Shown: positions 43,141 to 52,731, counted from the stretch's first letter. The stretch: 64,000 nt of DNA from Nocardiopsis algeriensis (GCF_014203695.1 NZ_JACHJO010000001.1:440369-504368); one strand, 5' to 3'. Translations and numbers: made by a program. Notes: generated by a model not told the origin, from the sequence alone.

Positions 43141-44048
43141 GCACCGCCACCACCACCCCACCGGCGCCCCCGCGGCACGTGCCGCTGAGCGAGCGCCCGC
43201 CCGGCTCCGGTTACCGGCGCTTCAAGGACCGCGCCGCCTCGGTCGTGCTGACCGGTGCCATGGTCCTGGCGATGATCCCGCTCGTCCTCATCGTCTTCGA
43301 GGTGACGCGGCGCGGTATCGGCGTGGTCGACCTGGAGTTCCTCACCGCGACCGAGCCGCCACCCCGGCGCGAGGGCGGCGGCTACGCGGCCGGCTTCTTC
43401 GGGACGCTGTACATCATGGCGCTCGCCGTCGTCCTGTCGATCCCGTTCGGCATCGCCACCGCCGTGTACATCGTGGAGTACGGGCCCAACCGGCTGACCG
43501 GGGCGATCCGCTTCTTCACCGACGTCATGACGGGCATCCCCTCGATCTTCGTGGGCCTGTTCGTGTACGGCCTTCTGGTGATCGGCTGGGGCGGGCTCGG
43601 CTTCGGCACCTTCACCGGAGCGGTGGCGATCGCGATCATGATGCTGCCGATCGTCACGCGCTCGGCCGAGGAGATGCTGCGGCTGGTCCCCGACGAGATC
43701 CGCAACGCGAGCTACGGCCTGGGCGCCCGCACGTGGCAGACCATCGTCCACACGGTGCTGCCCGCGGCCGCACCCGGCCTGGTCACCGGCTCGATGCTGG
43801 CGGTCGCGCGCGGCATCGGCGAGACCGCCCCGCTGCTGCTCACCGCGTTCGGCACCGGCCTGGTGGTGACCTCCTTCCAGGGCGAGCCGCAGGGCGCCGT
43901 GCCGATGCAGCTGTACCGGGGCGCGCTCCAGCCGTTCGAGGCCGGCATCGACCGTGCCTGGGGAGCCGCCCTGTGCCTGTTCCTGCTGGTCCTGGTGTTC
44001 ACGATCGCCGCCCGCTGGATCGGTTCGCGGGCCTCTGTGAGCAGGTAG
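43137..44048 (+). CDS. pstA: phosphate ABC transporter permease PstA
   Basis: 303 residues, six helices and the cytoplasmic loop NASYGLGARTWQTIVHTVLP. Conserved pieces GGGYAAGFFGTLYIMALA and TGIPSIFVGLFVYG are as in PstA. ATG 43137 overlaps pstC by 4 bases. It is the last gene of the phosphate locus; pstB is not behind it but 3.5 kb in front. Confidence 0.95.
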   Translation: MSTATTTPPAPPRHVPLSERPPGSGYRRFKDRAASVVLTGAMVLAMIPLVLIVFEVTRRGIGVVDLEFLTATEPPPRREGGGYAAGFFGTLYIMALAVVLSIPFGIATAVYIVEYGPNRLTGAIRFFTDVMTGIPSIFVGLFVYGLLVIGWGGLGFGTFTGAVAIAIMMLPIVTRSAEEMLRLVPDEIRNASYGLGARTWQTIVHTVLPAAAPGLVTGSMLAVARGIGETAPLLLTAFGTGLVVTSFQGEPQGAVPMQLYRGALQPFEAGIDRAWGAALCLFLLVLVFTIAARWIGSRASVSR

Positions 44049-44063
44049 GCGCCCTCCGCCGAA

Positions 44064-44095
44064 GGGCCGCGCCACGGTTTCCCCCGGCGCGGCCC
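44064..44095 (+). terminator. terminator after pstA
   Basis: gggccgcgcc (44064-44073) pairs perfectly with ggcgcggccc (44086-44095) around a 12-nt loop. Confidence 0.75.
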
Positions 44096-44182
44096 CGGCG
44101 TCGGCACGCTCCTTCCGGTGCGGGCTCCGCCGGCGGTAACCTGTGCCGAGCAGCGCCCCCGAACCCCTGGAGTGAGAGCCAC

Positions 44183-44395
44183 ATGTCCCAGACCACCGAG
44201 TACGCGGCCACGTTCGCACTCGTCGACACCGACGGTGACGGGCGCATCTCCGCCGAGGAGCTGGTCTCCCTCATGCGCAACCTGGGCGACGAGTGCACGG
44301 AGGAGCAGGCCGCCGCGGTGGTCGGCGCCATGGACGGCGACGGCGACGGGCGCATCTCCCTGGAGGAGTTCAGCCGCTACATGTCCTCGCGCTGA
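44183..44395 (+). CDS. small EF-hand calcium-binding protein
   Basis: 70 residues with two EF-hand loops: DTDGDGRISAEE (about 15-26) and DGDGDGRISLEE (about 51-62), both with the calcium-ligand spacing D-x-D-x-D-G-x-I-x-x-x-E. It is a calmodulin-like domain without other parts, such as the calcium-binding CabC-type proteins of streptomycetes. ATG 44183; GAGAG and GGAG lie upstream. Its last 26 bases overlap the convergent spermidine-synthase-like gene. Confidence 0.92.
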   Translation: MSQTTEYAATFALVDTDGDGRISAEELVSLMRNLGDECTEEQAAAVVGAMDGDGDGRISLEEFSRYMSSR

Positions 44396-45104
44396 CCCGG
44401 TACGGCGCGCTCGCGAGGTAGACGGTGTCGGGCACGCCCCGCGCGACCGGCACCTCCACCACCTCCACCGAGGCGAAGCGGCCGCGCAGCAGCTCCTCGA
44501 AGGCCGGCACCGCGTTCGCGCTCCAGAAGGACAGCACACCCCCCGGTGCGAGCAGGCGGGTGAGCCACTCCAGCCCCTGCGCCTCGTACAGGCGCCCGTT
44601 CCCCTCCGTCACGGTCCAGTCGGGCCCGTTGTCGGTGTCGAGGCACACCGCGTCGTAGCGCGGAGGCCGTGCGGCCCCGGCGGTCTCCTCCAGCCAGTCG
44701 ACGATGTCGGCGTTGTACACCCGGCAGCGGGGGTCGAGGTGCACGCGGTCGGCGGCCTCCCCCAGTTCCCCGTCGTGCCAGTCGATGACGTGCGGCTCCA
44801 GCTCCACCACGTCCACGGTCGCCACCCTGGGGTGGTTCAGGGCCTCGCGGGCCGAGAAGCCCACGCCCAGGCCGCCGATGAGCACCCGGGCCAGGGAGCG
44901 CCCCGGCGGCAGGGCGCCCAGGGAGGCCCGCACCATCTCCCGTTCCGAGGTCCCGTCGCGGGTGTCCATGAGGAAGACCCCGTTCGAGTAGATCTCGTAG
45001 TGCGCGCCGACCCGGCGCAGCACCAGGTCCCCTCCCGTCTCCCCGGTCACCCGGGCCAGCGTGACCGTCTCCTCCGTGGTGTCTCGCGTCTTCATGGCCC
45101 ACAT
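44370..45104 (-). CDS. spermidine synthase-like protein (fused-type methyltransferase fold)
   Basis: 244 residues. The Rossmann core carries VLIGGLGVGFSAREAL, VELEPHVIDWH and RCRVYNADIVDWL, the pattern of polyamine aminopropyltransferases; DAVCLDTDNGPDW holds the acidic active-site region. Tyrosines of the N-terminal domain are few. It may make spermidine-like polyamines or act as an unrelated methyltransferase. ATG 45104 follows GAGGAGGGG closely. The 3' end overlaps the EF-hand gene by 26 bases. Confidence 0.8.
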   Translation of the reverse strand: MWAMKTRDTTEETVTLARVTGETGGDLVLRRVGAHYEIYSNGVFLMDTRDGTSEREMVRASLGALPPGRSLARVLIGGLGVGFSAREALNHPRVATVDVVELEPHVIDWHDGELGEAADRVHLDPRCRVYNADIVDWLEETAGAARPPRYDAVCLDTDNGPDWTVTEGNGRLYEAQGLEWLTRLLAPGGVLSFWSANAVPAFEELLRGRFASVEVVEVPVARGVPDTVYLASAPYRVSARTCSG

Positions 45105-45325
45105 TGTGCCCCTCCTCGCTCCGGAAGGCCCGGCGACCGGCGTCCCGCAGTCGGCAGCCGGAGCGGAACCTCCGGGGAACCGGCCCGGACAGTGTCCGAA
45201 ATGTTGTTCACCCTCCGTGACGAAATACTTTGTTCCGGTGAGGATCGGGGTAGGTCACGCACGTCCAGGCGCGGCCCGCACCCCTCCCCCGGCGGCCGCG
45301 CGGTTCGGCACGAGAGAGGGATGCG

Positions 45326-47551
45326 ATGCCCGCTGAACCGAACGGTGCGAGGCCCGAGGCCGCACCGCGCAGACAGAGGTGGACACCCGGACGTGTGGCG
45401 CTGTGGGCCGGCGTCGCCGTGGTCGGGGCCGTCGCCTGGGGCATGATCGCCCTCGGCCGGGGCGAGGAGATCTCGGCGTCCTGGCTGATCTTCGCGGCGC
45501 TGGCCTCCTACGCCATCGGCTACCGCTTCTACGCCCGGTTCATCCAGTACAAGGTCCTGATGACCGACGACACCAGGGCCACCCCGGCCGAGCGTGTCGA
45601 CAACGGAGCCGACTACCACCCCACCGACCGGAGGGTGCTCTTCGGCCACCACTTCGCGGCCGTGGCGGGGGCGGGCCCGCTCGTCGGCCCGGTCCTGGCC
45701 GCGCAGATGGGGTTCCTGCCCGGCACCATCTGGATCATCGTCGGCGTCATCTTCGCCGGAGCCGTGCAGGACATGGTGGTGCTGTTCTTCTCCACCCGGC
45801 GAGGCGGCCGCTCCCTCGGCCAGATGGCACGCGAGGAGATCGGCCCGGTCGGCGGGATCGCCGCCCTGATCGCCGTCATGGCGATCATGATCATCCTGCT
45901 CGCGGTGCTGGCCATGGTCGTGGTCAACGCGCTCGCCGAGTCCCCGTGGGGCTCCTTCTCCCTGATCATGACCATCCCCATCGCCCTGTTCATGGGCGTC
46001 TACCTGAGGTATCTCCGGCCCGGCCGGGTCATGGAGGCCTCCGCGATCGGCGTCGTGCTGCTGCTGGCCGCCATCGCGGGGGGCGGCTGGGTGGCCGACC
46101 ACGCGGTGCTGGGTGAGATCTTCCTGTTCAGCAGGAACGAGCTGACCTTCGGCCTCATCGCCTACGGCTTCATCGCCTCGGTCCTGCCGGTGTGGCTGCT
46201 GCTGGCGCCGCGCGACTACCTGTCCACGTTCATGAAGATCGGCGTGGTGGTGCTGCTGGCGGTGTCCATCGTGGTCGCCTCGCCGTCACTGCGGCTGCCG
46301 CAGTTCACCGAGTTCGCGTTCAACGGCCAGGGCCCGGTCTTCGCCGGCTCGCTGTTCCCGTTCGTGTTCATCACCATCGCCTGCGGCGCGCTGTCGGGCT
46401 TCCACGCGCTCGTCTCCTCGGGCACCACGCCCAAACTCATCGAGAAGGAGAGCCAGGTCCGCGTGATCGGCTACGGCTCGATGCTCACCGAGTCGTTCGT
46501 GGCGATCATGGCCATGGTCACCGCCTGCGTCATCGACCCGGGCGTGTACTTCGCGATGAACATGCCGGCGACCGCACTGGGCGACAGCGTCCAGAGCGCG
46601 GCCCAGGCGGTGAGCCAGCTGGGATTCACCGTCGACGCCCAGACGCTGGAGAACACGGCGCGCCTGATCGAGGAGGAGTCGATCCTGGCCCGCACCGGAG
46701 GCGCGCCGACGTTCGCGCTGGGTGCGGCGCAGATCTTCTCCACCCTGTTCGGCGGCCAGGCCATGATGGCGTTCTGGTACCACTTCGCCGTCATGTTCGA
46801 GGCCCTGTTCATCCTCACCACCGTCGACGCCGGAACGCGCGTGGGCCGGTTCATGCTCCAGGACACGCTGGGCAACGTCTACAAGCCGATGCGCGACCCC
46901 AGCTGGAGACCCGGTGCGTGGCTGTGCAGCGCGCTGGTCGTGGGCGCGTGGGGCTACTTCCTGTGGGCGGGGGTCAACGACCCCCTGGGCGGGATCAACC
47001 AGCTGTACCCCCTGTTCGGCATCGCCAACCAGCTGCTGGCCGCGATCGCGCTGGCGGTGTGCACCACCCTGCTCATCAAGTCGGGGCGGGCGAAGTACGC
47101 GTGGGTCACCCTGGTGCCCCTGGCCTGGGACGCGGTGGTCACTCTGACCGCCAGCTGGCAGAAGGTGTTCTCCGACGACCCGGCGATCGGATTCTTCGCC
47201 CAGCGCCGGCAGTTCTCCGAGGCCCTGGCGGACGGAGAGACGGGCGTGGGCGCCATCCAGGGCGTGGACGCCATGCAGAAGGTCGTGGTCAACACGACCG
47301 TCGACGGAATCCTGTCGGTGCTGTTCGCCCTGCTCGTCGTCGTCATCCTGGTCGACTCGGTGCGGGTGTGGATCAAGGCCCTGCGCGCACCCGAGGGATC
47401 GCTGCCCACCACCGAGGACCCCTACGAGAGATCCCGGCTCTGGGCACCCTCGGGCCTGGTCGCCACCCGTGAGGAACGCGAGTACGCCCGCCGCTCCGCG
47501 GCCGCGGGAGCGGCCGCGCCGGTGTCCGCGGAGGCAGAGGAGAAGGGATGA
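45326..47551 (+). CDS. cstA: CstA family carbon-starvation transporter
   Basis: 741 residues with about 16-18 helices. Family marks: FARFIQY-like YARFIQYKVLM, GHHFAAVAGAGPLVGPVLAAQMG, SGTTPKLIEKES and GGINQLYPLFGIANQLLAA. CstA proteins import pyruvate or peptides when carbon is short. Start ATG 45326 with GAGAGG upstream. The stop overlaps the next gene by 4 bases (ATGA), the conserved coupling of CstA with a YbdD-type partner. The 221-base gap before it holds no other gene. Confidence 0.92.
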   Translation: MPAEPNGARPEAAPRRQRWTPGRVALWAGVAVVGAVAWGMIALGRGEEISASWLIFAALASYAIGYRFYARFIQYKVLMTDDTRATPAERVDNGADYHPTDRRVLFGHHFAAVAGAGPLVGPVLAAQMGFLPGTIWIIVGVIFAGAVQDMVVLFFSTRRGGRSLGQMAREEIGPVGGIAALIAVMAIMIILLAVLAMVVVNALAESPWGSFSLIMTIPIALFMGVYLRYLRPGRVMEASAIGVVLLLAAIAGGGWVADHAVLGEIFLFSRNELTFGLIAYGFIASVLPVWLLLAPRDYLSTFMKIGVVVLLAVSIVVASPSLRLPQFTEFAFNGQGPVFAGSLFPFVFITIACGALSGFHALVSSGTTPKLIEKESQVRVIGYGSMLTESFVAIMAMVTACVIDPGVYFAMNMPATALGDSVQSAAQAVSQLGFTVDAQTLENTARLIEEESILARTGGAPTFALGAAQIFSTLFGGQAMMAFWYHFAVMFEALFILTTVDAGTRVGRFMLQDTLGNVYKPMRDPSWRPGAWLCSALVVGAWGYFLWAGVNDPLGGINQLYPLFGIANQLLAAIALAVCTTLLIKSGRAKYAWVTLVPLAWDAVVTLTASWQKVFSDDPAIGFFAQRRQFSEALADGETGVGAIQGVDAMQKVVVNTTVDGILSVLFALLVVVILVDSVRVWIKALRAPEGSLPTTEDPYERSRLWAPSGLVATREEREYARRSAAAGAAAPVSAEAEEKG

Positions 47552-47757
47552 CGGTGACGGGGTTGGGTCCGGCCCTGCTGCGCGGACTGCGGGAGGCCTG
47601 GCAGATCGCCCGGGGTATCGCCGGTGAGCGGGCCTACGAGATCTACCTGGAGCACCACCGGCGCGAGCACCCCGGGGAGGAGCCCCTGTCGGAGCGCGTC
47701 TTCTGGCGCCGCCACACGGACCGGGGCGACACCGACCCGGGGGCGCGCTGCTGCTGA
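47548..47757 (+). CDS. YbdD/YjiX-family (DUF466) protein
   Basis: 69 residues: AGERAYEIYLEHHRREHPGEE and a C-terminal ...RCC, as in E. coli YbdD and YjiX, the small partners that accompany CstA and BtsT and affect pyruvate uptake. ATG overlaps the cstA stop, so it is translationally coupled. The two terminal cysteines are conserved in the family and may bind metal. Confidence 0.9.
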   Translation: MTVTGLGPALLRGLREAWQIARGIAGERAYEIYLEHHRREHPGEEPLSERVFWRRHTDRGDTDPGARCC

Positions 47758-47804
47758 GAGGGGCCGGGCCGGGGAGCCGTCCCGGCTCGGGCCCCGTTCC
47801 CCGC

Positions 47805-47859
47805 GATCTTGCTCCTGGCGGCACCGCCGGGCGCCGTCGGCACCGCCGGGAGCAAGATC
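47805..47859. repeat. GATCTTG inverted-repeat element, solo copy 2
   Basis: gatcttgctcctggcgg (47805-47821) pairs with ccgccgggagcaagatc (47843-47859), 17 positions with one T-G pair, 21-base loop. It lies between the YbdD gene and the convergent gene at 47875. Same arm core as the elements at 26209-27887. Confidence 0.82.
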
Positions 47860-47874
47860 ACCGCAGGTCGGGCC

Positions 47875-49476
47875 CTAACGGCCCGGGGTCTTCCAGGAGG
47901 GGCCCCAGCCGGAACTGTCGGAGACGCCGGGCGGCAGCGGGTCCAGGAGCCCCGCACCGGGGGCCGAGTCCTCGCTGCCCCCGCCTCTCCTGCCCCGGTA
48001 CGGGGGCGGCGGCGCGGGCCGCTCCCACGCCCCCGCCAGGGCCGGGGGCACCTCCGGGCGCGGGACGGGCGGCGGATCGGCGGCCACAGCGGGGCCGGTC
48101 GGAGGGGCCGGGGCCTCCCCGGGCACGGGCTCGGGGGCGGATACGGGCTCCGGGGTGGGCTCGGGAGTGGCCACGGGCTCCGGGGCGGGTTCGGGAGGAG
48201 GCACGGACGCGGGTTCCGGCGGCCTCTCCAGGGGAGGGAGCATCGCGGCGCCCGACAGGAGCGCGGCCGACTCCGCCGGGAGCGCCGGCTGCGCGGCGGA
48301 TCCCTCAGTGGGCACGGGAACGCCCTCCACCCAGGACTCCACCGGGGACAGGGTCGCCTGGTCCTCCGTGACGTCGACCACGGCGAAGGTGTCCTCCTGT
48401 CCCTCGATGAGGGGGTGCAGGACGCTGCCGGGCGGGTGGACCCGGTGCCACCACACCGCGGCCTCCCGCGGCCCCAGCTCCTCCTCGACCATCAGCCGGC
48501 CCTCGATGTGCGGGTGGCGGCGGCCGGTGCGCCACGTGTGACGCAGGGAGAGCGGTTCGAGCACGAGCACCCGCTCGCCGTCGATGACGGGGACGGCCCC
48601 CGGCGTCGCCTCGTTGCCGACCCAGTTGCCGTCGCCGCCGACCAGGTCCCACACGGCCTCCGCGATCGCCTCCCGCGGGTCGTCGCGCAGATCGGTCGCC
48701 GAGGCCACCCACTCGGGCTGCGGCCGGTGGCCGGGGACCCCGCGCCCCTCCGGTCCGACGAGGGCGTCGGCCAGCAGGACGTGCAGCTGGAAGTTGTCAC
48801 CGACCCCGTCGAACCAGACGCGGAAGGCCCGCCCCGAGGCGCGGTCGAGCACCAGGATCCGGTCGGCCTCGGCCATCAGCAGCAGTTCGAAGACCTCACC
48901 CAGCTCGCGGATGCGATGGCCCTCCTGCCGGGCGAGGGAGAACAGGGCGAAGAGCAGCGACCGGTCCGACCGCACGGCGGCGCGCACGTCCGCGTCGCCC
49001 AGCACCGCCTTGGCGGCGAGGGCGTAGCGGTGCAGCACCTCCCATCCCTCGACGGCGGAGGCCGTGGCCTCGCCCAGTTCGGGGCCGACCCGCGCGGCGG
49101 CGGCATCGAGGGCCTCGGGTTGCGCGGGGTCGGGCGGAGGCCCGCCCCCGGTGCGCTCCCACGCGGTGAGGAAGGCGGCGGCGTGCCCGCCGTGGTGCCG
49201 GAGCCGGTACAGGACCTCGACCCCGGCGGAGCCCGCAGGGGTGCCGATCTCCACCAGGGCACCGCACAGCACGGCGATGTCGGCGGCCGCTCCCACGGCG
49301 ACGCGGCCGGGCGGGCGGAGGAGCCCGGCGAGGACGGCGAGGGCCTCGGCCCGGGCACCGGCGGGGACGTGTCCGGCCATCTGGAACAGTGAGCCGGCGA
49401 GGGGGAGGACGTCGCGCGGCCGCTTCTCGGCGACCGCGACCATGTCGGCGACGGCACGGCGGAAGTTATCGATCAC
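47875..49476 (-). CDS. hypothetical protein, paralogue 1 of PPGVSDS-tail family
   Basis: 533 residues from GTG 49476 (TTG 49479 precedes it; the ribosome site is weak). The first ~340 are globular: VLCGALVEIGTPAGSAGVEV, YALAAKAVLGDADVRAAVRS, LVLDRASGRAFRVWFDGVGD, NFQLHVLLADALVG and GGDGNWVGNEA. Then comes a long Pro/Glu/Ala-rich region and a conserved tail LPPGVSDSSGWGPSWK. It shares domain order and many motifs with the gene at 62326-63867. I see no known catalytic motif, signal peptide or membrane segment. Role unknown; the tail could be a recognition tag for a partner. Confidence 0.75.
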   Translation of the reverse strand: MIDNFRRAVADMVAVAEKRPRDVLPLAGSLFQMAGHVPAGARAEALAVLAGLLRPPGRVAVGAAADIAVLCGALVEIGTPAGSAGVEVLYRLRHHGGHAAAFLTAWERTGGGPPPDPAQPEALDAAAARVGPELGEATASAVEGWEVLHRYALAAKAVLGDADVRAAVRSDRSLLFALFSLARQEGHRIRELGEVFELLLMAEADRILVLDRASGRAFRVWFDGVGDNFQLHVLLADALVGPEGRGVPGHRPQPEWVASATDLRDDPREAIAEAVWDLVGGDGNWVGNEATPGAVPVIDGERVLVLEPLSLRHTWRTGRRHPHIEGRLMVEEELGPREAAVWWHRVHPPGSVLHPLIEGQEDTFAVVDVTEDQATLSPVESWVEGVPVPTEGSAAQPALPAESAALLSGAAMLPPLERPPEPASVPPPEPAPEPVATPEPTPEPVSAPEPVPGEAPAPPTGPAVAADPPPVPRPEVPPALAGAWERPAPPPPYRGRRGGGSEDSAPGAGLLDPLPPGVSDSSGWGPSWKTPGR

Positions 49477-49553
49477 CAAGGCATCGTGGCACAGGAGGCT
49501 GTCATTCCTCTTCCGGTCCTCCCCTTTCCCGGGACCGGCTCCGAAAGCGGCCG

Positions 49554-49582
49554 CGGGCCCCGCGGCGACGCCGCGGGGCCCG
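49554..49582 (-). terminator. terminator after hisG
   Basis: 13-bp perfect stem cgggccccgcggc (49554-49566) with 49570-49582, 3-nt loop, 15 bases beyond the hisG stop. It also faces the start of the paralogue gene. Confidence 0.78.
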
Positions 49583-49596
49583 TGCGCCGCGACGTG

Positions 49597-50469
49597 TCAG
49601 AGGCGGCAGGCGTAGATGTCCGTGACCAGGATGGCGCGGGCACCAAGCTGCCACAGGTCGTCCATGATGCGCTGGGCGTCCTTGCTCAGCACCATCGAGC
49701 GGACCGCGACCCAGCCCTCGCGGTGCAGGGGGGAGACCGTCGGCCCCTCCATGCCCGGCGTGAGGGCGACCGCCGCCTCGAGCTTCTCCGCGTGGACGTC
49801 GTAGTCCATCATCACGTAGTCGCGTGCCACCAGGACGCCGCGCAGGCGCCGCAGCAGCGTCTCGAACTTGGGGTCCTCGCCGGCGCCGGCCGGGCGGATG
49901 AGGACGGCCTCGGAGACCAGGATCGGATCTCCGAACATCTCCAGTCCCGCCTGACGCAGGGTGGTGCCGGTGGAGACCACGTCGGCCACCGCGTCGGCCA
50001 CGCCCAGCTGCACGGAGCTCTCGACCGCGCCGTCCAGGTGGATGACGCGGGCGTTGACGCCCTCGCGCTCCAGATAGGAGCGCAGGAGCCCGTCGAAGGA
50101 GGTGGCGATCCGCTTTCCCTCGAGATCGGCCACCGACATCCCCGCGCCGCCGGGGGCGGCGAAGCGGAAGGTGGAGCCGCCGAAGCCCAGGGGCAGCACC
50201 TCGTCGACGGGGGCTCCCGAGTCCAGCAGCATGTCGCGGCCGGTGATCCCCGCCTGGAGGATGCCCTCGCCGACGTAGACGGCGATGTCCTTGGGGCGCA
50301 GGAAGAAGAACTCGGTCTCGTTGTCGGGGTCGACCATCACCAGGTCGCGGCTGCTCTTGCGCTGCCGGTACCCGGCCTCGCGCAGCATCTCGGCGGCGGG
50401 CTCGGAGAGCTGGCCCTTGTTGGGCACAGCGATTCTCAGCATGTCAGGCATGTTCACGGCTTTCGTCAT
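49597..50469 (-). CDS. hisG: ATP phosphoribosyltransferase, long form
   Basis: 290 residues. HisG marks: [58 protein letters not shown] and [13 protein letters not shown]. The C-terminal ~75 residues are the regulatory ACT-like domain of the long form (histidine feedback). It starts histidine synthesis from PRPP and ATP. ATG 50469 is the first of three possible starts (50451 and 50442 are alternatives); none has a strong ribosome site. It follows hisE by 55 bases. Confidence 0.93.
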   Translation of the reverse strand: MTKAVNMPDMLRIAVPNKGQLSEPAAEMLREAGYRQRKSSRDLVMVDPDNETEFFFLRPKDIAVYVGEGILQAGITGRDMLLDSGAPVDEVLPLGFGGSTFRFAAPGGAGMSVADLEGKRIATSFDGLLRSYLEREGVNARVIHLDGAVESSVQLGVADAVADVVSTGTTLRQAGLEMFGDPILVSEAVLIRPAGAGEDPKFETLLRRLRGVLVARDYVMMDYDVHAEKLEAAVALTPGMEGPTVSPLHREGWVAVRSMVLSKDAQRIMDDLWQLGARAILVTDIYACRL

Positions 50470-50524
50470 CGGCTGTGGAAGGACGTCGGCAAGGGGCCGG
50501 TACGCACCGGGCGGGTGCGCCGAC

Positions 50525-50788
50525 CTACAGATGCTTGTAGACGTCTTCCAGCCGCAGGCCGCGGGCCAGCATCAGTACCTGGAGGTGGTAGAGGAGCTGC
50601 GAGATCTCTTCGGCCGCCTGCTCGTCCGACTCGTACTCGGCGGCCATCCAGACCTCTGCCGCCTCCTCGACGACCTTCTTGCCGATGGCATGGACGCCCG
50701 CGTCGAGTTGGGCGACGGTCCCGGACCCCTCGGGGCGGGAGCGCGCCTTCTCGGACAGCTCGGCGAACAGCTCTTCGAAGGTCTTCAT
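50525..50788 (-). CDS. hisE: phosphoribosyl-ATP pyrophosphatase
   Basis: 87 residues: a MazG-like all-alpha enzyme with [17 protein letters not shown] and [18 protein letters not shown], whose E-x-x-E and D/E residues bind magnesium. It is the second step of histidine synthesis, splitting PRPP-ATP to PR-AMP. ATG 50788 has AGGAAAGA 6 bases upstream. First of the hisE-hisG pair. Confidence 0.93.
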   Translation of the reverse strand: MKTFEELFAELSEKARSRPEGSGTVAQLDAGVHAIGKKVVEEAAEVWMAAEYESDEQAAEEISQLLYHLQVLMLARGLRLEDVYKHL

Positions 50789-50901
50789 GGTCTCTTTCCT
50801 CGACCGGCAGTGCGCTCTCCAGGTTAGGGGCTCGGACGGACTCCGGGCAGCACCCCGAGAGATAAGTCTCAGCATGTGGTCGGTTCCGTCCGCCGGCCGC
50901 G

Positions 50902-51735
50902 TCAGACCATCCGGCGGGCCACCGCCCGGACCAGGGACCGCGGCAGCACCTTGAGCAGGCCGTCCGCCGTCTTGTACTGGGCGCCGGGGATCACCCGGGA
51001 GCGACCGGCGGCCCAGGCCCGCAGGGAGTCCCGGACGATGTGCTCCTTGGGGACGAACGCGAACTCGGGCAGTCCCTTCTCCTGGACCGAGCGGGTCATG
51101 TCCGTGCGCACGAAACCGGGCAGGACCACGGTGACGTGCACCCCCAGGGGGCGGACCTCGGCGGCCACGCTCTCGCTCCACAGGGTGAGGAACTTCTTGC
51201 CCGCCCCGTAGACCGAGCCGCCGGGGTTGGACACCGGCTCGCCGGCCAGGGAGGAGACGTTGACGACGCCGAGCACGGCCTTCTCCCCCGCCGCGCGCCG
51301 GGCGATCTGCACCGGCAGGACCGCCCGGGTCAGATGCAGCACCGCGCGGACGTTGAGGTCGATCATGGCGTCGATCTCGGAGGGCTCCTGCTCGGCGAAG
51401 AGGCCGCCGTCGCCGCGCCCCGCGTTGTTCACCAGCAGGTCGACGGGGGCCGCGCGGCCGCTGCCGTCCGCGGCCAGGCGGGCGGTGACCGCGGCGAGCC
51501 CCTGGGCGGTGGCCAGGTCAGCGGGGAGGACCTCGACGAGGGTGCCGTAGTCGTCGCGCACCTCCCGCGCCAGCTCGTCCAGGAGCTCCGCCCGCCGGGC
51601 GACGAGCACGAGACCGTAGCCGCGCTGCGCCAGCCTGCGGGCGTACTCCTCACCGATCCCGGAGGAGGCTCCGGTGACCAGTGCGGTCCGGGGCCGGGTC
51701 GCGCCCTGCGGGGGAAGGGGACTCTCTTCGCTCAT
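50902..51735 (-). CDS. SDR family oxidoreductase
   Basis: 277 residues, classical [19 protein letters not shown] (nucleotide loop), [12 protein letters not shown], catalytic [10 protein letters not shown] and [10 protein letters not shown] (Tyr/Lys). The C-terminal ~40 residues resemble the membrane-associated dehydrogenase group (DltE/YqjQ-like), with a basic end. Substrate unknown. It is transcribed in the same direction as hisE, 113 bases ahead, probably separately. Confidence 0.87.
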   Translation of the reverse strand: MSEESPLPPQGATRPRTALVTGASSGIGEEYARRLAQRGYGLVLVARRAELLDELAREVRDDYGTLVEVLPADLATAQGLAAVTARLAADGSGRAAPVDLLVNNAGRGDGGLFAEQEPSEIDAMIDLNVRAVLHLTRAVLPVQIARRAAGEKAVLGVVNVSSLAGEPVSNPGGSVYGAGKKFLTLWSESVAAEVRPLGVHVTVVLPGFVRTDMTRSVQEKGLPEFAFVPKEHIVRDSLRAWAAGRSRVIPGAQYKTADGLLKVLPRSLVRAVARRMV

Positions 51736-51981
51736 GGGACAAGGTTAGGCCCTGCTTTTCGGATCATCTCGGGCCGCACGGCCGCCAGGCGCCCCCCTGC
51801 CGCGCCGGAGGATCGGCTCCGCCGATACGGCGAGGGCGTCCGGACAACACGGGTCAGGCCCGGGGCACGACCGCCGCGACGGCGGGGACACTGCGGAGAA
51901 CACGGCGGATTCGAGGAGGAATTCGACCGAACCCATCGTGGCTGATGCCGTGGGAGGCCTGTAAGCGGTTAGCGTTCACCT

Positions 51982-52689
51982 ATGTCCGAGACACAGAGCC
52001 ATGCCGGACCCCTTTCCGCCCTGAGGCTTGAGGAGCGCCTCCGTGACACCAAGCTGTTCTTCGGCCAGGCGCTGAGAACCTTCCACGCCACCGGTTCCGT
52101 CGTGCCCAGCAGTGCCGCGCTGGCCCGCGCGATGGCCGAGTACCTCCGCCGGCGCCCCCAGCTCGACCCCTCCCTGCGCATCATGGAGGTGGGTGCCGGG
52201 ACGGGGGCGATCACGCGCGGCATCGCCGCCGAGATGCGCCCCGGCGACACCCTCGACATCGTCGAGGCCAACCCCGAGTTCGCCGCACACCTGGAGCGGC
52301 TCCTGGAGACCGACCCGGTGCTGTCCCCGATCGCCGCGCAGTCCGCGGTGCACGCCGCGCTCGTGGGCGACATGGGTACCGACCGCACCTACGACGTGAT
52401 CGTGTCGGGTCTGCCCTTCGCCAACTTCACCGCCGACGCGGTACGGGAGATCCTCGACTACTACTTCGAGGTGCTGCGCCCCGGGGGGACGCTGTCCTTC
52501 TACGGCTACCTGTACACGAAGGAGGTGAAGGCGGTCATCGCGCGCCGCGAGGACTACCTGCGCCAGGCGCGCACGAGCTGGGTCGTGCAGGAGTGGATCG
52601 ACCGGTACGGCATCCGCTCCGAGAAGGTGTTCGCCAACATTCCGCCGGCCTTCGTCCACCACCTCCGCAAGCCCGAGAAGGACTCCTGA
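51982..52689 (+). CDS. class I SAM methyltransferase, PmtA-like
   Basis: 235 residues with an SAM-binding fold: RIMEVGAGTGAITRGIA (motif I), VEANPEFAAHLERLL, VSGLPFANF and a C-terminal NIPPAFVHHLR. The N-terminal TKLFFGQALRTFHATGSVVPSS and the SGLPF and NIPPA motifs are as in phospholipid N-methyltransferases (PmtA) and related rRNA adenine dimethylase folds. It may methylate phosphatidylethanolamine or another lipid. ATG 51982 lacks a clear ribosome site; a tagcgt 8-14 bases upstream would give a leaderless transcript. A strong hairpin follows. Confidence 0.8.
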   Translation: MSETQSHAGPLSALRLEERLRDTKLFFGQALRTFHATGSVVPSSAALARAMAEYLRRRPQLDPSLRIMEVGAGTGAITRGIAAEMRPGDTLDIVEANPEFAAHLERLLETDPVLSPIAAQSAVHAALVGDMGTDRTYDVIVSGLPFANFTADAVREILDYYFEVLRPGGTLSFYGYLYTKEVKAVIARREDYLRQARTSWVVQEWIDRYGIRSEKVFANIPPAFVHHLRKPEKDS

Positions 52690-52731
52690 CTCCCGGGCCG
52701 ATGTGCCCGAACACACGTGGACCGGCCCCGC

